Made by a program: the position numbers and the translations under genes. Below are positions 42,928 through 43,344 of a stretch of DNA of 43,344 bases, one piece after another. The stretch comes from Alphaproteobacteria bacterium 41-28 (GTDB lineage: Bacteria > Pseudomonadota > Alphaproteobacteria > UBA9655). Numbering within the stretch: the first letter of the stretch is position 1; each line of letters opens with the position of its first letter. Location of the stretch: the NCBI GenBank assembly GCA_001897795.1, contig MKUL01000009.1, positions 1-43,344 of the forward strand, given 5' to 3'. The notes under the pieces were generated by a model. It saw nothing but the letters and a program-made list of their open reading frames with translations, made no database searches and was not told the origin of the DNA.

Positions 42928-43344
42928 GAGGGCTCTTTTATTCTCTTTATAATTATTTATGCTAACATAAAATAAAGGAGTTCCACATATTGTAAAAAAC
43001 AGTTTAAACAAGTAGCTATTGATGGTTAATTGCCACATGAAATCTTTTGGCAATACCCCAAAAGAGTCATTATACTAATTACGAGCGTTGTATCAATAAA
43101 TACAGAAATGGCTGTACTTCCATTATTCCTCTCCCAAAGTCACTTGCCTTTTGAGAGTTTGTAGATCCAAAGATAAAAAATAATATTAACAGCTTGCGCT
43201 GTTGATTGAGGAGATAAAAGCCACACTATAAAAACCAAACACCTTATTAAAATAAGATATTATCAACTGAGAACCTCGAAGAACAGTTTTTTTAGTAGTA
43301 GGAGAACGTAGAAGTGATCAATTTGGCAAAATATGCCTGTAAGT
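42928..43344 (-). pseudogene. queuosine-precursor transporter (YhhQ/VUT family), decayed
   Basis: Minus-strand fragments give AYFAKLI at the window edge and QAVNIIFYLWIYKLSKGK, a TGA, then RNNGSTAISVFIDTTLV, and after a frameshift LPKDFMWQLTINSYLFKLFF and TPLFY. RNNGST...IDT and SYLFK...TPLFY are typical of YhhQ-type transporters, which import queuosine precursors. At least one stop and probably two frameshifts (near 43060 and 43197) break it. The rest of the 95-codon open stretch (to 42766) does not resemble the family. The 5' end lies beyond the window. Confidence 0.65.

Overview
The window is AT-rich and looks like the chromosome of an intracellular or amoeba-associated bacterium, most likely an alphaproteobacterium of the Holosporales/Caedibacter kind. 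That placement is inference: it rests on secreted F-box-like and Sel1-repeat proteins, many decayed transposases and pseudogenes, and a group II intron, and no rRNA or housekeeping marker is present to confirm it. The centre is a large, intact nonribosomal peptide synthetase (NRPS) locus of about 36 kb (roughly 6.5-42.6 kb), which contrasts sharply with the decayed flanks.

Left flank (1-6.45 kb): a frameshifted Sel1-repeat pseudogene; a secreted F-box-like protein; a mobile-element graveyard (IS4/Tn5-type remnant on the minus strand, then an IS1-type/IS3-type chimeric ORF split by a complete group II intron with its reverse transcriptase); and a secreted protein with a clear F-box and about nine degenerate Sel1-like repeats.

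Biosynthetic plus-strand block (7-38.5 kb): three overlapping genes (DUF1015 protein, SbnA-like PLP enzyme, SbnB-like dehydrogenase) form a cassette for L-2,3-diaminopropionate (Dap). An aromatic amino acid hydroxylase follows. Two giant NRPS genes come next, overlapping by one base. NRPS1 reads formyltransferase - unexplained segment - A1-T-E - C-A2-T - C-A3-T. NRPS2 reads TubC-type docking - C-A4-T - C-A5(N-MT)-T - C-A6-T - C-A7-T-TE. Specificity residues read by eye against GrsA give: A1 DIWHIGAISK (unassigned, epimerised), A2 DPWNIGAIQK (unassigned), A3 DMTKIGEVGK (Asn-like), A4 DIWELTADDK (the diamino-acid code known for Dab), A5 VDWTETCSVK (atypical, Asp235 displaced), A6 DAWQFGLIDK (Gln), A7 DFWNIGMVHK (Thr). 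The predicted backbone is N-formyl-D-X1-X2-Asn-Dap/Dab-NMe-X5-Gln-Thr, released by a type I thioesterase. The A4 code and the Dap cassette support each other.

Minus-strand block (38.5-42.6 kb), convergent with the NRPS genes: a divergent cytochrome P450, an MbtH-like protein (partner of A domains) and a CmlA-type diiron beta-hydroxylase that would act on a carrier-bound residue. A 30-base element lies upstream of mbtH and again upstream of the Dap/NRPS block, so the two arms may be co-regulated. The right edge is a decayed queuosine-precursor transporter.

The whole appears to be an undescribed N-formylated, Dap-containing, oxidatively tailored heptapeptide pathway. No exporter, siderophore receptor or dedicated regulator was recognised in the window.
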